From contig JBJFHL010000052.1 of the NCBI GenBank assembly GCA_051893555.1, positions 1 through 64,000 of the forward strand: 64,000 nucleotides of DNA, written 5' to 3'. Source of the stretch: RGIG7179 sp051893555 (GTDB taxonomy: Bacteria > Bacillota > Clostridia > Peptostreptococcales > Anaerovoracaceae). The translations under genes were made by a program, and so were the position numbers. Within the stretch, counting starts at the first letter, position 1; each line of letters starts with the position of its first letter. The notes below the pieces were generated by a model that saw only the letters and a program-made list of their open reading frames with translations, was not told the DNA's origin and ran no database searches. Below, piece after piece: positions 1 to 8,254 of the stretch.

Positions 1-2
1 AC

Positions 3-212
3 GACCGTGCCACCGCTGGAAAAACCGGAATTTTCGTCATTCGTCTGAAAAGTGCACCAGACACTTCTCTGGTAACGGTAGAAATAAGAGATGGAAAATT
101 GGTACAGTGCAGAGCGAAGGGAAATCAACAGCCTGACGACGATGTACAGGCCTTCGCAGATCGCTGGATGAAAGAAATCGTGAAAAAGAAAGGAAAAAGG
201 AAAGCAGCATGA
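3..212 (+). CDS. PcfJ-like protein, C-terminal fragment (cut by window start)
   Basis: The frame is open from base 3 and ends at TGA 210-212, giving about 69 residues. It contains a KTGIFVIRL strand, a VTVEIRDGKLVQCRAKGN strand pair and a tail ...VQAFADRWMKEI. This strand arrangement with 'G-K-L-V-Q-C-R' is typical of the C-terminus of PcfJ-domain proteins found on phages and conjugative elements of Clostridia. The function of the family is not established. The stop overlaps the next start (ATGA), so the two are translationally coupled. Only the C-terminus is visible, hence moderate confidence. Confidence 0.65.
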   Translation, partial: DRATAGKTGIFVIRLKSAPDTSLVTVEIRDGKLVQCRAKGNQQPDDDVQAFADRWMKEIVKKKGKRKAA

Positions 213-1222
213 ACGAAATCGTAGATGTGGAATACACCGAGATCTCAGACCTGTCGGAAAAATCGACGGAAGAGCTGGCCGCCGAGGCCAATACATTGTG
301 GAACCAAATGGAGGACATCGGGAATCTTGGCCTGATGATGGCCGCCCAGGCTGGCCAGCGCCTGAACGTCATCAAGAGCCGGCTGGCCCACGGCCAGTGG
401 GAGGATTGGGCAAAATCCAATCTGCAGTTCTCCGTGAGGAAAGCAAACCGGATGATGGATTTTGCAGAAAAGATGAAAGACGAAAACAGTATTTTTTCAA
501 ATCCGACAACGTTGTCGGATTTAGGAATTTCAAAGGTTTGGGCGCTTTTGGCAGCTCCGGAAGAGGTAGCGGAAGAGATTATAAAAAATCCGAATGCAAC
601 AGAAATGTCGGTTCGAGAATTCCAGGACGAGATCCGTCGGTTAAAGGAAGAAAATGCCGGGCTGAAAGCGAAAGGAGAGGAAACAGCGGACCAGCTGGAT
701 GCTGCAGGGGATAAACTCGTGGAGGCAGAGAAACAGATTAAGGAACTGGAAGCAGAAATCCAGATCTACAAAGAGGCGCCGGTAAAGTCGGAAGAATCTG
801 AAAAAGAGATTGCCCGCCTGCAGGCGGAGCTGGAAAAGGCCCATGCCGCCGCCGAAAAGGAAAAGAAGAAAGCGGAGAAGGAGAAAGAGGAAAGCCGGAA
901 GCTGCAGGAAAGCCTGGAGACTGAAAAGCAGAAAGCCGCCGAAGAAGCGGCACAGTTTGCGGTCGAAAAAGCAAATGCGAAGTTTGAGGAGGACAACCGC
1001 ATGCTCATCGAAAGCAACCGGCAGGCTGCCGAAGAAATCGACCGCCTGCAGAGGATGCAGGAAAACTCTCAGGAGGTTGCCGAGTTCAAAGTCCACAGCG
1101 ACCAGCTGCAGGCAAGCTTCCTGAAGTGCCTCTCCTGCACCCAGAAAGTGGACGGCCAGCTGGCGGAAAATATGAAAACCGCACTCCGGACCGTCATGGA
1201 GCAGCTGACAGCAAGGATCTAG
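209..1222 (+). CDS. DUF3102-domain coiled-coil phage protein
   Basis: 337 residues. The first ~130 residues match the DUF3102 pattern: an N-terminal helix, then '...LMMAAQAGQRLNVIKSRL...GQWEDW...FSVRKANRMM', a helix-rich module seen in phage and conjugative-element proteins and thought to bind DNA or partition partners. Residues ~140-290 are a long, highly charged K/E-rich coiled coil, predicted from heptad-like spacing. The start overlaps the PcfJ stop by ATGA, which supports it. The charged coiled coil makes long spurious frames on the other strand. Function is not known; a role in regulation or DNA organisation is inference. Confidence 0.75.
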   Translation: MNEIVDVEYTEISDLSEKSTEELAAEANTLWNQMEDIGNLGLMMAAQAGQRLNVIKSRLAHGQWEDWAKSNLQFSVRKANRMMDFAEKMKDENSIFSNPTTLSDLGISKVWALLAAPEEVAEEIIKNPNATEMSVREFQDEIRRLKEENAGLKAKGEETADQLDAAGDKLVEAEKQIKELEAEIQIYKEAPVKSEESEKEIARLQAELEKAHAAAEKEKKKAEKEKEESRKLQESLETEKQKAAEEAAQFAVEKANAKFEEDNRMLIESNRQAAEEIDRLQRMQENSQEVAEFKVHSDQLQASFLKCLSCTQKVDGQLAENMKTALRTVMEQLTARI

Positions 1223-1231
1223 GAGGTACAT

Positions 1232-1462
1232 ATGGACTGCAAAATTATTGAGACCGTCGCTGTATTGTCACGAAAGGGCGCATGGTCGCTGGAACTGAAT
1301 CTGGTATCATGGGACGACAAACCAATGAAGTACGACATCCGGAACTGGAACGAAGATCACACCAGATGCAGCAAGGGGATCACTCTCACAGAAAATGAAG
1401 CCGGCGTGCTGCTGAACGCACTCACGGGCCGCCTGAAAGGAGCGATAGAAGATGCCGAGTAA
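1232..1462 (+). CDS. PC4/YdbC-family ssDNA-binding protein
   Basis: 76 residues. The pattern '...VAVLS...GAWSLELNLVSWDDKPMKYDIRNWNEDHTRCSKGITLTENEAGVLLNAL' (shown with breaks) is that of the bacterial YdbC / PC4 fold: four strands followed by a C-terminal helix, with the KYDIR-W and KGITLT signatures. Members bind single-stranded DNA and are often carried by phages next to replication functions. It is preceded by a strong AGGAGG ribosome binding site 5 bases before ATG. The downstream gene starts inside its last codons, so they are coupled. Confidence 0.82.
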   Translation: MDCKIIETVAVLSRKGAWSLELNLVSWDDKPMKYDIRNWNEDHTRCSKGITLTENEAGVLLNALTGRLKGAIEDAE

Positions 1463-1943
1463 CAGACAGCTGATAGAGAATCCGGAAAAGAAGGACGGCT
1501 GGATCCCGGTCGCCGAACAGATGCCGGAAAACGAACGGCCTGTAGAAATCACTTACACCATGGAGCACTACAGAACCGGAGAAACACTGTACTATACCGC
1601 CAGAGCCTTCTACACAGACGGAAAGCACAGTGTGGAAGACAGTGATTACTCATGGAGTGACATGGATCTCGAAGAATACATCGAGGAAGAAGATGCATAC
1701 CGGGTACCGGAGGGCTGGTGGGAAGACGTATCCTTCAGCGAGGAATTCTTCCCGGTGGATGCTCCTGTCATCGCATGGAAACCGCTGCCGGAACCATGGA
1801 GAGGCGAAGAAAGCAGCACGGGAGAAGACTGTGCGACATGCCAGCATTCCGAAAAGAGCAACAATCAATACCCATGCTGCCACTGCAGAAACTGCTACCT
1901 CAGCAAATTCAAGGCAAAGTTGGGAGGTGGAGAGAATGAGTGA
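1452..1943 (+). CDS. DUF551-like phage protein with C-terminal cysteine cluster
   Basis: 163 residues. Residues ~13-120 follow the DUF551 layout: an opening 'GWIPVAEQMPE' and a closing 'VIAWKPLPEPW', a small beta domain frequent in phage accessory regions with no known role. Residues ~130-155 add C-x2-C...C-C-x2-C-x2-C spacing (CATC, CCHCRNC), which suggests metal binding. The ribosome binding site AAAGGAG lies just before the ATG, inside the end of the previous gene. The zinc role is inferred from cysteine spacing only. Confidence 0.65.
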   Translation: MPSNRQLIENPEKKDGWIPVAEQMPENERPVEITYTMEHYRTGETLYYTARAFYTDGKHSVEDSDYSWSDMDLEEYIEEEDAYRVPEGWWEDVSFSEEFFPVDAPVIAWKPLPEPWRGEESSTGEDCATCQHSEKSNNQYPCCHCRNCYLSKFKAKLGGGENE

Positions 1944-2112
1944 ACAACGATCAATTTTTTATAGAATTTGCTTTTGGGCATTGAAAAAGATTGGAATGGT
2001 AAAAGAGCGAAACAATGAAGAAGGAAAACTCGAAATGTGCAGAAGAGCTGTAAGCAGTGGAGTTTGTCCAATGGATTGCGCACGATGTGCTTGGTGCGTG
2101 ATGAACGAATAA
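1936..2112 (+). CDS. Small cysteine-rich phage protein
   Basis: 58 residues starting at ATG 1936, overlapping the end of the upstream gene and preceded by GGGAGGTGGAG. The C-terminal half holds C-R-R...GVCPMDCARCAWCV, five cysteines in 24 residues. No family was recognised. The start with a good ribosome binding site and the overlap support that it is expressed. It may be a small metal-binding protein; that is inference. Confidence 0.5.
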   Translation: MSEQRSIFYRICFWALKKIGMVKERNNEEGKLEMCRRAVSSGVCPMDCARCAWCVMNE

Positions 2113-2158
2113 GTAGACGAATCAGGCGATTGATGAAATGAACAGAAAGGAAAAGATC

Positions 2159-2542
2159 ATGAAGAAGATAATATTATCGGTTTTAATCTTAGTAGTTGTG
2201 TTAACCGGATGCTCTCAGGCCAGCAGAGTGTCATCCAATCTGTCGAAAGAGGCGGATAACTTCAATGTGGTAAGACAGCTCACTGTAATAAACTGCATCG
2301 AGGGAGACGTTCTGTTTCAGATGACGGGAAAAATGTCGATTACCGCAGATACCGCAGACAATCAACTTGAAATCATCGTGGAAAACGATGGTGGAGCATA
2401 CGAGAAGCATTTTGTTGGGCTAAGCGACAATGTGACATACGTCGTAGAGGATCTGGGGGCTCATAACGTAGACAACTATAAGTATACGCTGAACTTTAAC
2501 CCTAAGATGTGGATTCCGGTTGAAGCTGGATACATTGATTAA
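2159..2542 (+). CDS. Beta-sandwich lipoprotein (phage-encoded)
   Basis: 127 residues from ATG 2159 (an upstream in-frame ATG at 2138 lacks a clear ribosome binding site; AGAAAGG precedes 2159). A lipoprotein signal with hydrophobic core and lipobox L-T-G-C-S lies at residues ~3-20. The mature part, with 'SRVSSNLSKEADNFNVVRQLTVIN' (given here in the family's usual form), then beta-rich sequence and 'YVVEDLGAHNVDNYKY', matches a family of small lipoproteins common in Gram-positive phages. Members are expected on the outer face of the membrane; superinfection exclusion is a possible but unproven role. Confidence 0.75.
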   Translation: MKKIILSVLILVVVLTGCSQASRVSSNLSKEADNFNVVRQLTVINCIEGDVLFQMTGKMSITADTADNQLEIIVENDGGAYEKHFVGLSDNVTYVVEDLGAHNVDNYKYTLNFNPKMWIPVEAGYID

Positions 2543-2586
2543 AATTACGCAGGTCACAGACACAGAGAGTCATGAAGGAGGAAGTT

Positions 2587-2772
2587 ATGACCAGAAAAGA
2601 AGTAACTCTGCAGAAGAAGCGCTGCGACTCCTGCAGATATAAACACAAAGCACCATTGACAGAACCTTGTAAAGACGGCATCACGCAGGTGATTTTCGAA
2701 GGAGTATGCCATGAATATGAGCCGAACCTGCGGACAAAGCTTCGGTACCGGCTGAAAGGAAAGGTGAAGTAG
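2587..2772 (+). CDS. Small four-cysteine (zinc-ribbon-like) phage protein
   Basis: The start is placed at ATG 2587, because the AAGGAGG at 2574-2580 lies directly upstream and would be coding if the in-frame ATG at 2572 were used. 61 residues with CDSC, a third Cys 11 residues later and a fourth 11 after that, plus a basic C-terminus. The spacing suggests one metal site. No named family was recognised. The next gene starts directly at its stop. Confidence 0.55.
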   Translation: MTRKEVTLQKKRCDSCRYKHKAPLTEPCKDGITQVIFEGVCHEYEPNLRTKLRYRLKGKVK

Positions 2773-3121
2773 ATGCTGAGAGAAATTACATTACGAGAAG
2801 CCGTGGAACGGATCGAAAAAGAAGAACCCGTCTGGGGCGTAAACCTGGACAACGAGGAGAAGCAGCTGGTAGACCTCCGGGGCCTATTCGCTGGCGTGCG
2901 AATCCTGGCGGACCTGCCGGACGTGCCGCAGGAAAAAAAAAGTTCGCCGCGCCGGCCGCCCTAAGAAAGAGCCGCAGGCGGAAGACATTGCAGTAAGCAT
3001 TGACTGCGGAAAGGTCGGCGCCTTGCGAAAAGCCGGCTGGTCGACAAAAGAAATTGCCATAGAATTTGGCATCGATGAGGACATTATGAAAGAGGTCCTG
3101 AAGATTTTGGACAGAAAATAA
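2773..3121 (+). CDS. Phage helix-turn-helix-like small protein split by an A9 run
   Basis: The zero frame from ATG 2773 codes 63 residues and stops at 2962-2964. The +1 frame from the A9 run (2933-2941) continues as '...KVRRAGRPKKEPQAED' then '...GKVGALRKAGWSTKEIAIEFGI...' to TAA 3119-3121. Basic linker plus 'KAGWS.KEIA.EFGI' is how this phage family normally ends, so the two frames look like one gene of ~115 residues. Eight A's instead of nine would restore it. A real mutation, transcriptional slippage on poly-A, or a sequencing error are all possible. Confidence 0.6.
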
Positions 3122-3255
3122 GGTAGCAATCAGCCTGAGGCACACCGCCTCAGGCCTACCTATCGGAAGAAAAGTTACATTATATATAGAAGGAAAGCAC
3201 GGCGCTCGGTAGGAGCATTCAGACTTGATTAGAGTATTAAAGATAGGAGCATTCC

Positions 3256-4083
3256 ATGAAGTTATCATCCATGAAAGTAGTCAGAGAGACATGCGTAGCA
3301 GGAAAGGTGATCGATGTCACCGTCAGAGTATCATCCGGTAACCACAGAAACCCACGGGCAAAGAAGATGTGCATCACCAGAGAGACGGTACAAAAGAATA
3401 ACGACCGGATTGCAGCAAAGAGACTGGCGAGACTACTGAATGCCTATTGCGACTCGTCGTGGTTTCATGACACGCTGACCTATGCACAGGAAGTCTCTGT
3501 TGAACTCGGAATGAAAATCTTTATTCGGTTCCTGGCACGTCTGCGTCGGAAAATGAAAAAGGCAGGAATGGAACTCATGTGGATAGCAGCTCCTGAGTTC
3601 AAAAAAAGATTGCACCACCACTTCATCACCAATGCACCGGTTGAGATGGTACGGGAAGCGTGGACGGAAGGGCTGGTATTACCAAGACCAATGGATGAGG
3701 GACCAAACTACCAGCGTATTGCAGAATACATAATCAAAGAGACTGTTACAACATTCCGGGAAGAGAACTGCCCGTTCAAGACCAGATACAGCCACAGCAG
3801 GAATATGAAGCAGCCGGTTCCGATGGTAGAACCGGTAAGCGCAAGACAGCTGTTCGAAGATCCGCAGCCAAGGAAGGACTATTATTTGGTAAAGGACTCC
3901 ATCAGAAGGTTCGAGCATCCGGTGACCGGGCTGGAACATCTGGAGTATATCATGATTGCAGAAACCGAGGTGCCGCGGATCAAGAAGTACTATAAAGGCA
4001 AACCGGCGCGGGAAATCGATTACGGAAGATACATCAACTATGAAGAGGAACAGCTTGATCTGGAAGACTGGCTGTATTTGTAA
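3256..4083 (+). CDS. HUH-type Rep-like (ORF2/G2P-like) replication protein
   Basis: 275 residues. Residues ~100-170 carry a hydrophobic strand followed by LHHHFITN (HxH metal-binding-like motif at ~118-121) and, about 37 residues later, YIIKE (a Y-x-x-K motif at ~158), the arrangement of phage G2P/ORF2-like rolling-circle Rep proteins. The N-terminal 40 residues are basic. Such genes are common in Clostridia prophages just before the packaging module. Nicking activity is inferred from motif order only; the tyrosine assignment needs an alignment. ATG with GATAGGAGCATTCC upstream. Confidence 0.6.
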   Translation: MKLSSMKVVRETCVAGKVIDVTVRVSSGNHRNPRAKKMCITRETVQKNNDRIAAKRLARLLNAYCDSSWFHDTLTYAQEVSVELGMKIFIRFLARLRRKMKKAGMELMWIAAPEFKKRLHHHFITNAPVEMVREAWTEGLVLPRPMDEGPNYQRIAEYIIKETVTTFREENCPFKTRYSHSRNMKQPVPMVEPVSARQLFEDPQPRKDYYLVKDSIRRFEHPVTGLEHLEYIMIAETEVPRIKKYYKGKPAREIDYGRYINYEEEQLDLEDWLYL

Positions 4084-4103
4084 TGCGGAAGGAGGGGTAG
4101 ACT

Positions 4104-4529
4104 ATGACAAAGCAGGAACTAAGCAGATACTTCTGGCTGTGCCACGAGATCGAAAAGCAGAAGAAGAGGCTGGAAAGACTGCAGGCAAAACGGGAAAGTA
4201 GCGGTGGATTCGTAGGGGACTCCGTGAAGGACTATCGAAGCGGAAGAGGGGTGCCGCTGAAAATTCAGGGGTACGCGGAGGAAGACTATACATTGCCGTA
4301 CAGGATCAGCACACTGGAGAAGGAAATCGAGCATAACATTGAAGAGTCAGACAGGCTTGCAACAGAGATTGAAATTTTCATACAGTCAATCGATGATCCA
4401 AAGATGCGGGAAATCATGCGGTGCAGGTTTCTGGACTGCATGAGCTGGTCAGAGGTAGGGAAAGAAAACTTCATGGATCCGGACCATGCACGGCGTCTGG
4501 TGAGAGAATTTATAAAGCGGAGCAAATGA
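4104..4529 (+). CDS. ArpU/DUF1492-like sigma-like phage transcription regulator
   Basis: 141 residues. Residues 1-80 are a charged coiled region and ~85-140 form a region-4-like helix-turn-helix ('...MREIMRCRFLDCMSWSEVG...DPDHARRLVREFI'). This architecture and its place immediately before HNH-terminase match the ArpU / DUF1492 regulators that switch on late gene expression in Gram-positive phages. GAAGGAGGG precedes the start. A weak terminator follows at 4592-4619, separating early from late genes. The role as late activator is by family and position. Confidence 0.78.
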   Translation: MTKQELSRYFWLCHEIEKQKKRLERLQAKRESSGGFVGDSVKDYRSGRGVPLKIQGYAEEDYTLPYRISTLEKEIEHNIEESDRLATEIEIFIQSIDDPKMREIMRCRFLDCMSWSEVGKENFMDPDHARRLVREFIKRSK

Positions 4530-4591
4530 TGCCCGTTTTTGCCCGCTTTTTTTATGATATAGTGTATTTGTAATTGAATAAGCAAGAAACA

Positions 4592-4619
4592 GGAGGCCGC
4601 AGCAAGCAGCCTCTTTTTT
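4592..4619 (+). terminator. Short terminator-like hairpin before late genes
   Basis: GGAGGC (4592-4597) pairs with GCCTCT (4609-4614) and is followed by TTTTT. It sits between the ArpU-like gene and the HNH gene, where an early/late boundary is expected. The stem is only six pairs with one G-U, so it may be weak. Confidence 0.5.
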
Positions 4620-4630
4620 AGCAAGGAGAT

Positions 4631-4963
4631 ATGGCGAAGAAATTTGCAAAGCCTTTCTACAACTCAAAGACGTGGAAGGCGGTGAGAAGAGCATACATTG
4701 ACAGGAGAATCGAGATAGATGGAGGACTGTGTGAAACATGTAGGCAGAGGCCGGGCGTTATCGTTCACCACATAGAGAACCTGTCGGAAGAAAATGTGGG
4801 AGACAGAACAGTGACGGCGTCAATGGGAAACCTGAGACTGGACTGTAAGTTCTGCCATGACAGGGAGGAAGGGCACTTCATAAAGAGCAAGAAAACAAAA
4901 TGTCAGTTCGATGAGAATGGACAGCCACTCCCCCCCATCGGGAAAACAGAGGAGCATAGCTGA
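4631..4963 (+). CDS. HNH endonuclease (packaging-associated)
   Basis: 110 residues. CETCRQ (zinc Cys pair), VIVHHIENL (the HH of HNH), then NLRLDCKFCHDREE (N plus second Cys pair and H) form a complete HNH motif set at residues ~35-85. Phage HNH proteins encoded next to terminases in cos phages work with the terminase to cut genome ends. AAGGAG lies 4 bases before ATG. Gene order HNH-TerS-TerL-portal supports this role. No catalytic residue appears missing. Confidence 0.88.
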   Translation: MAKKFAKPFYNSKTWKAVRRAYIDRRIEIDGGLCETCRQRPGVIVHHIENLSEENVGDRTVTASMGNLRLDCKFCHDREEGHFIKSKKTKCQFDENGQPLPPIGKTEEHS

Positions 4964-4970
4964 AGACCGA

Positions 4971-5025
4971 ATCCCCCACCTGTTTTTTCACCGATGACGT
5001 GCGCATGAAAGGGGGTCTATAAAAG
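4971..5025 (+). other. Candidate cos/packaging site between HNH and terminase
   Basis: The non-coding stretch holds C-rich, T6, ACCGATGACGTGCGC and GGGGG blocks in quick succession. The ACCGATGACGTGCGC block is flanked by CCCCC and GGGGG tracts. The HNH-TerS-TerL layout is that of cos-type phages, where the cut site commonly lies beside terS. The assignment rests on position and layout. Confidence 0.4.
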
Positions 5026-5029
5026 AAAA

Positions 5030-5392
5030 ATGGAAAAAAAGAGTGAATTACAAAAAGAAGAGCTGATTTCCAGAGACTTCAGAAAACTGAAGAAAATATT
5101 CCGTTTTTTGGACAAAGACCGTCGTTTGGTCGCAGAAAAGTTATGCAGAAAAGCGGCATTCATGGACGTGACACTGGATGAGATGCAGGAGCAGATTACG
5201 GAAGAAGGATATGTGATCGAGGCAGTGAACGGAAATGGCTTCAAAGTAAAAATGGATCATCCGGCGATGAAGACATATAACACCATGATCAAGAATTACA
5301 CGGCAGTTATGAAGCAACTGGCGGAACTGCTGCCGGAAGGGTCAGAAGAGGCGGACGAAATCATGGCGTTTATGAAGGGGAAGAAAAAATGA
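5030..5392 (+). CDS. Terminase small subunit (P27-like)
   Basis: 120 residues, mostly helical and charged. An N-terminal DNA-binding helix bundle ('RDFRKLKKIFRFLDKDRRLV') is followed by '...PAMKTYNTMIKNYTAVMKQLAELLP', the conserved C-terminal stretch of P27-family small terminases. It recognises phage DNA and delivers it to the large subunit. Its stop overlaps the large-subunit start (5389), showing tight coupling. Assignment is supported by the immediate TerL neighbour. Confidence 0.85.
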   Translation: MEKKSELQKEELISRDFRKLKKIFRFLDKDRRLVAEKLCRKAAFMDVTLDEMQEQITEEGYVIEAVNGNGFKVKMDHPAMKTYNTMIKNYTAVMKQLAELLPEGSEEADEIMAFMKGKKK

Positions 5393-7077
5393 CCTTCCTG
5401 GAACAGTACTTCACCGCTCTCTTGGACGGCAGAATTAATGCGTGCGACAAAATGAAGAGGGTGTCGGAGAAGCTGTTGGACGATCTATATGTGCCAGGAG
5501 AGTTCCATTTCGACGAGGAGATTGCAAACTATCATATCGACTTCATCGAACGATTCTGTAAAGTACCTGCCGGCAATGTGGGTTCTCCGCTGTACCTGGA
5601 ACTTTTCCAGAAGGCGCGTCTGCAGGCTATCTTCGGATTCGTAGATGATAATAATCTCAGAAAGTACAACGAGGTGATGATTGTAGAAGGGCGTAAGAAC
5701 GGCAAGACCACAGAGTGTGCGGCCGTTGAACTGGACCTGGTCATGAATGACGGAGAAGGCGCTCCGGAAATCTACAACATCGCTACGAAGTACGAACAGG
5801 CGATGAAGGGGTTCACTGCAGCAAATAACATGCGGCTCCAGTCCAAGGAGATTCGCAAGCACCTGAAGAAGCGTGCATCTGACATGTATTGCGCATACAA
5901 CATGGGGATCATCAAGGCGATGGCCAGCAACGTGAAGTCTCTGGACTCCCTGGATGCCCACGGAGTCATCATCGATGAATTGGCAGCTATTACTAACCGC
6001 GATATCTACGACCTTATGAAACAGTCTATGGGTGCTCGGCAGCAGCCACTGCTGTTTTGCATCACTACAAACGGTTTTGTGAGAAACGGGATTTTTGATG
6101 CTCAGTATGATTATGCAGACCGGCTCTTACGTGGAGAAATATCAAACCCGCGGTTCCTGCCGTTTATCTACGAACTCGACAGCATTGACGAGATGTGGAA
6201 AGAGGAAATGTGGATAAAAGCGAACCCCGGACTTGGGACAATAAAGCAAATGAGCTTCCTCCGGGAGATGGTCCAGAAGGCAAAGGATGACCCTTCGTTC
6301 CTGCCGACCGTGCTGGTAAAGGATTTCAACATCCCACAGACAAGTGAATCCGCATGGATGCGCTACGAAGACCTGAACAATGAAGCGACGTTCAACATTA
6401 CATTCGATTACGCCATCGGCGGATTTGACGCTGCGGACTCTGTGGACCTGAATGCTGCGAAAGCTATCTGCATGCGGGAAGGCGATCCAAACATCTATGT
6501 CAGATCCATGTACTGGATACCGGAAGCTGTTGTTGAGAAGTATGAAAAAATGGGAAACCGGCGCGAAAGAGACAGAGCTCCGTACTCACTGTGGATAAAT
6601 CAGGGGTACATGAGGACCTGCCCCGGAGTAAAATGCGACAAGCGTATTTTCCTTGAATGGTTCAAGGAACTGCGGGATGAAGAGGATCTGTACATATACG
6701 CAATTGGGTATGACCCATGGCATATCGATGATACGCTCCTGCGGGAGTTCCAGATGGAGTTTGGCCAAAATTCCATGATTCCGGTGCGGCAGGGAACAAA
6801 GTCCCTGTCACAGCCGATGAAAGACTTGAAAGCGGAGTTCATGGCGGGAAACGTTGTGTATAACAATAACCCAATTGACAAATGGTGCCTCATAAACACT
6901 TCCGTGAAAACGGACGTGAACGGGAATATTCAGCCGGTAAAATCCGCGGATGCCACACAGAGAATCGACGGAACGATTGCATTGATTTGTGCATATAAAG
7001 TTCTGTGTGATAAAAAAGACGTATACATCGGGCTCAACGAGCCATTGGAAGAAGGAGAAGAGAATGGGACTGTTTGA
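5389..7077 (+). CDS. Terminase large subunit
   Basis: 562 residues. Walker A-like EGRKNGKTTE lies at ~99-108 and Walker B GVIIDELAAI at ~191-200, the motor ATPase. The C-terminal half has the nuclease fold with GGFDAADSVDLNA (first acidic motif, ~344-356) and YDPWHIDDTLLREF (~444-457), as in HK97-like/P27-partnered terminases. It cuts concatemeric DNA and pumps it into the prohead. Length is normal. The portal gene starts 14 bases before its stop. Confidence 0.95.
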   Translation: MTFLEQYFTALLDGRINACDKMKRVSEKLLDDLYVPGEFHFDEEIANYHIDFIERFCKVPAGNVGSPLYLELFQKARLQAIFGFVDDNNLRKYNEVMIVEGRKNGKTTECAAVELDLVMNDGEGAPEIYNIATKYEQAMKGFTAANNMRLQSKEIRKHLKKRASDMYCAYNMGIIKAMASNVKSLDSLDAHGVIIDELAAITNRDIYDLMKQSMGARQQPLLFCITTNGFVRNGIFDAQYDYADRLLRGEISNPRFLPFIYELDSIDEMWKEEMWIKANPGLGTIKQMSFLREMVQKAKDDPSFLPTVLVKDFNIPQTSESAWMRYEDLNNEATFNITFDYAIGGFDAADSVDLNAAKAICMREGDPNIYVRSMYWIPEAVVEKYEKMGNRRERDRAPYSLWINQGYMRTCPGVKCDKRIFLEWFKELRDEEDLYIYAIGYDPWHIDDTLLREFQMEFGQNSMIPVRQGTKSLSQPMKDLKAEFMAGNVVYNNNPIDKWCLINTSVKTDVNGNIQPVKSADATQRIDGTIALICAYKVLCDKKDVYIGLNEPLEEGEENGTV

Positions 7078-8254
7078 AAAGATATTTCCCAAAGTGGCAG
7101 TCAATCAGGCTACGAATAATTATTTTACGACATTAACTGCGTATCAGCCGAGATTCACTACGTTCTCAGGCGGGATTTATGAAGCGTTACTATGCAGATC
7201 GGCAATTCACACATTTGCAAGCCACTGCAGCAAACTGAAAATCGAAGTACCGAAAAACGATAAGGGACTGAAGCATATTTTAGGAACGCAGCCAAATCCA
7301 TGGCAGACAACATCACAGTTCCTGTATAGACTGGCGACAATTCTGGAAACAGATACGACGGCATTCATCGTTCCGATTCTGGATGAAGAGGGGAAACGAA
7401 TCAATGGCTTTTTCCCGGTAAAAGCCCAGGGAACGGTGATAAAGGAATACATGGGGCAAGAATATTTTGAATTTTCGTTTCCGACCGGAAAGCGAGCGAC
7501 GATTGAATCGAAATACGTAGGCATATTGACGAAATACCAGTACGAGGACGATTTCTTCGGGTCAGGGAATAAGCCGCTGTATCCTACGATCCAAATGATA
7601 GCCACACAGGACCAGGGAATCGTAGAGGGAATTAAGAGCAGCGCGGCCATACGGTTCATGGCAATCCTTGCGGGCACTTTCAAGAAAAAGACAATTGAAG
7701 AAGCCAGGAAGGAATTCGTTGAGAATAATCTGCAGAACAACAATACCGGTGTAATGATGTTTGACGAGAAATACCGGGATGTAAAGCAGATAACATCGAC
7801 GCCATTGGTAGTGGACGATAAGCAGCTGCAGCAGATTAAAAACAATGTATATACGTACTTCGGAGTAAATGAAGACATTCTCATGAACAAGTTCGACGAA
7901 AACAGCTGGGATGCCTACTACGAAGGAAAGATCGAGCCGTTTGCAATTCAGGCATCAGAGGTGCTTACGAGCATCATATACAGCGTTCATGAGTTGGCAT
8001 TTGGGAATAAAATAACACTCAGCTCAAACCGGCTGGAGTATGCATCAAATAACACAAAACTCAGCGTCGTAACGCAACTGTTTGACCGAGGCATGATGAC
8101 ACAAAATCAGGGTCTGGAAGTATTCAATATGCCGCCGGTTGAAGGTGGAGACAAATTCTATATACGAAAGGAATATGCAGAAGTGGACAAGCTGAATGAA
8201 TCGCAGGGAATTTCAACAGGAGCCGAGAAGGAAGGAGAGGGAAATGCCAATTAG
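7064..8254 (+). CDS. Phage portal protein (HK97 type)
   Basis: 396 residues. The start is put at ATG 7064 because GAAGGAGAAGAG precedes it; a longer frame exists upstream but runs inside terL. '...LLCRSAIHTFASHCSKL...LLGTQPNPWQTTSQFLY' type N-terminal helices and '...YTYFGVNEDILM' with a Ser/Asn-rich mid part are those of HK97-family portals. The dodecameric portal sits at the capsid vertex. The C-terminal 20 residues are charged and variable. It overlaps the protease gene by 11 bases. Confidence 0.92.
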   Translation: MGLFEKIFPKVAVNQATNNYFTTLTAYQPRFTTFSGGIYEALLCRSAIHTFASHCSKLKIEVPKNDKGLKHILGTQPNPWQTTSQFLYRLATILETDTTAFIVPILDEEGKRINGFFPVKAQGTVIKEYMGQEYFEFSFPTGKRATIESKYVGILTKYQYEDDFFGSGNKPLYPTIQMIATQDQGIVEGIKSSAAIRFMAILAGTFKKKTIEEARKEFVENNLQNNNTGVMMFDEKYRDVKQITSTPLVVDDKQLQQIKNNVYTYFGVNEDILMNKFDENSWDAYYEGKIEPFAIQASEVLTSIIYSVHELAFGNKITLSSNRLEYASNNTKLSVVTQLFDRGMMTQNQGLEVFNMPPVEGGDKFYIRKEYAEVDKLNESQGISTGAEKEGEGNAN

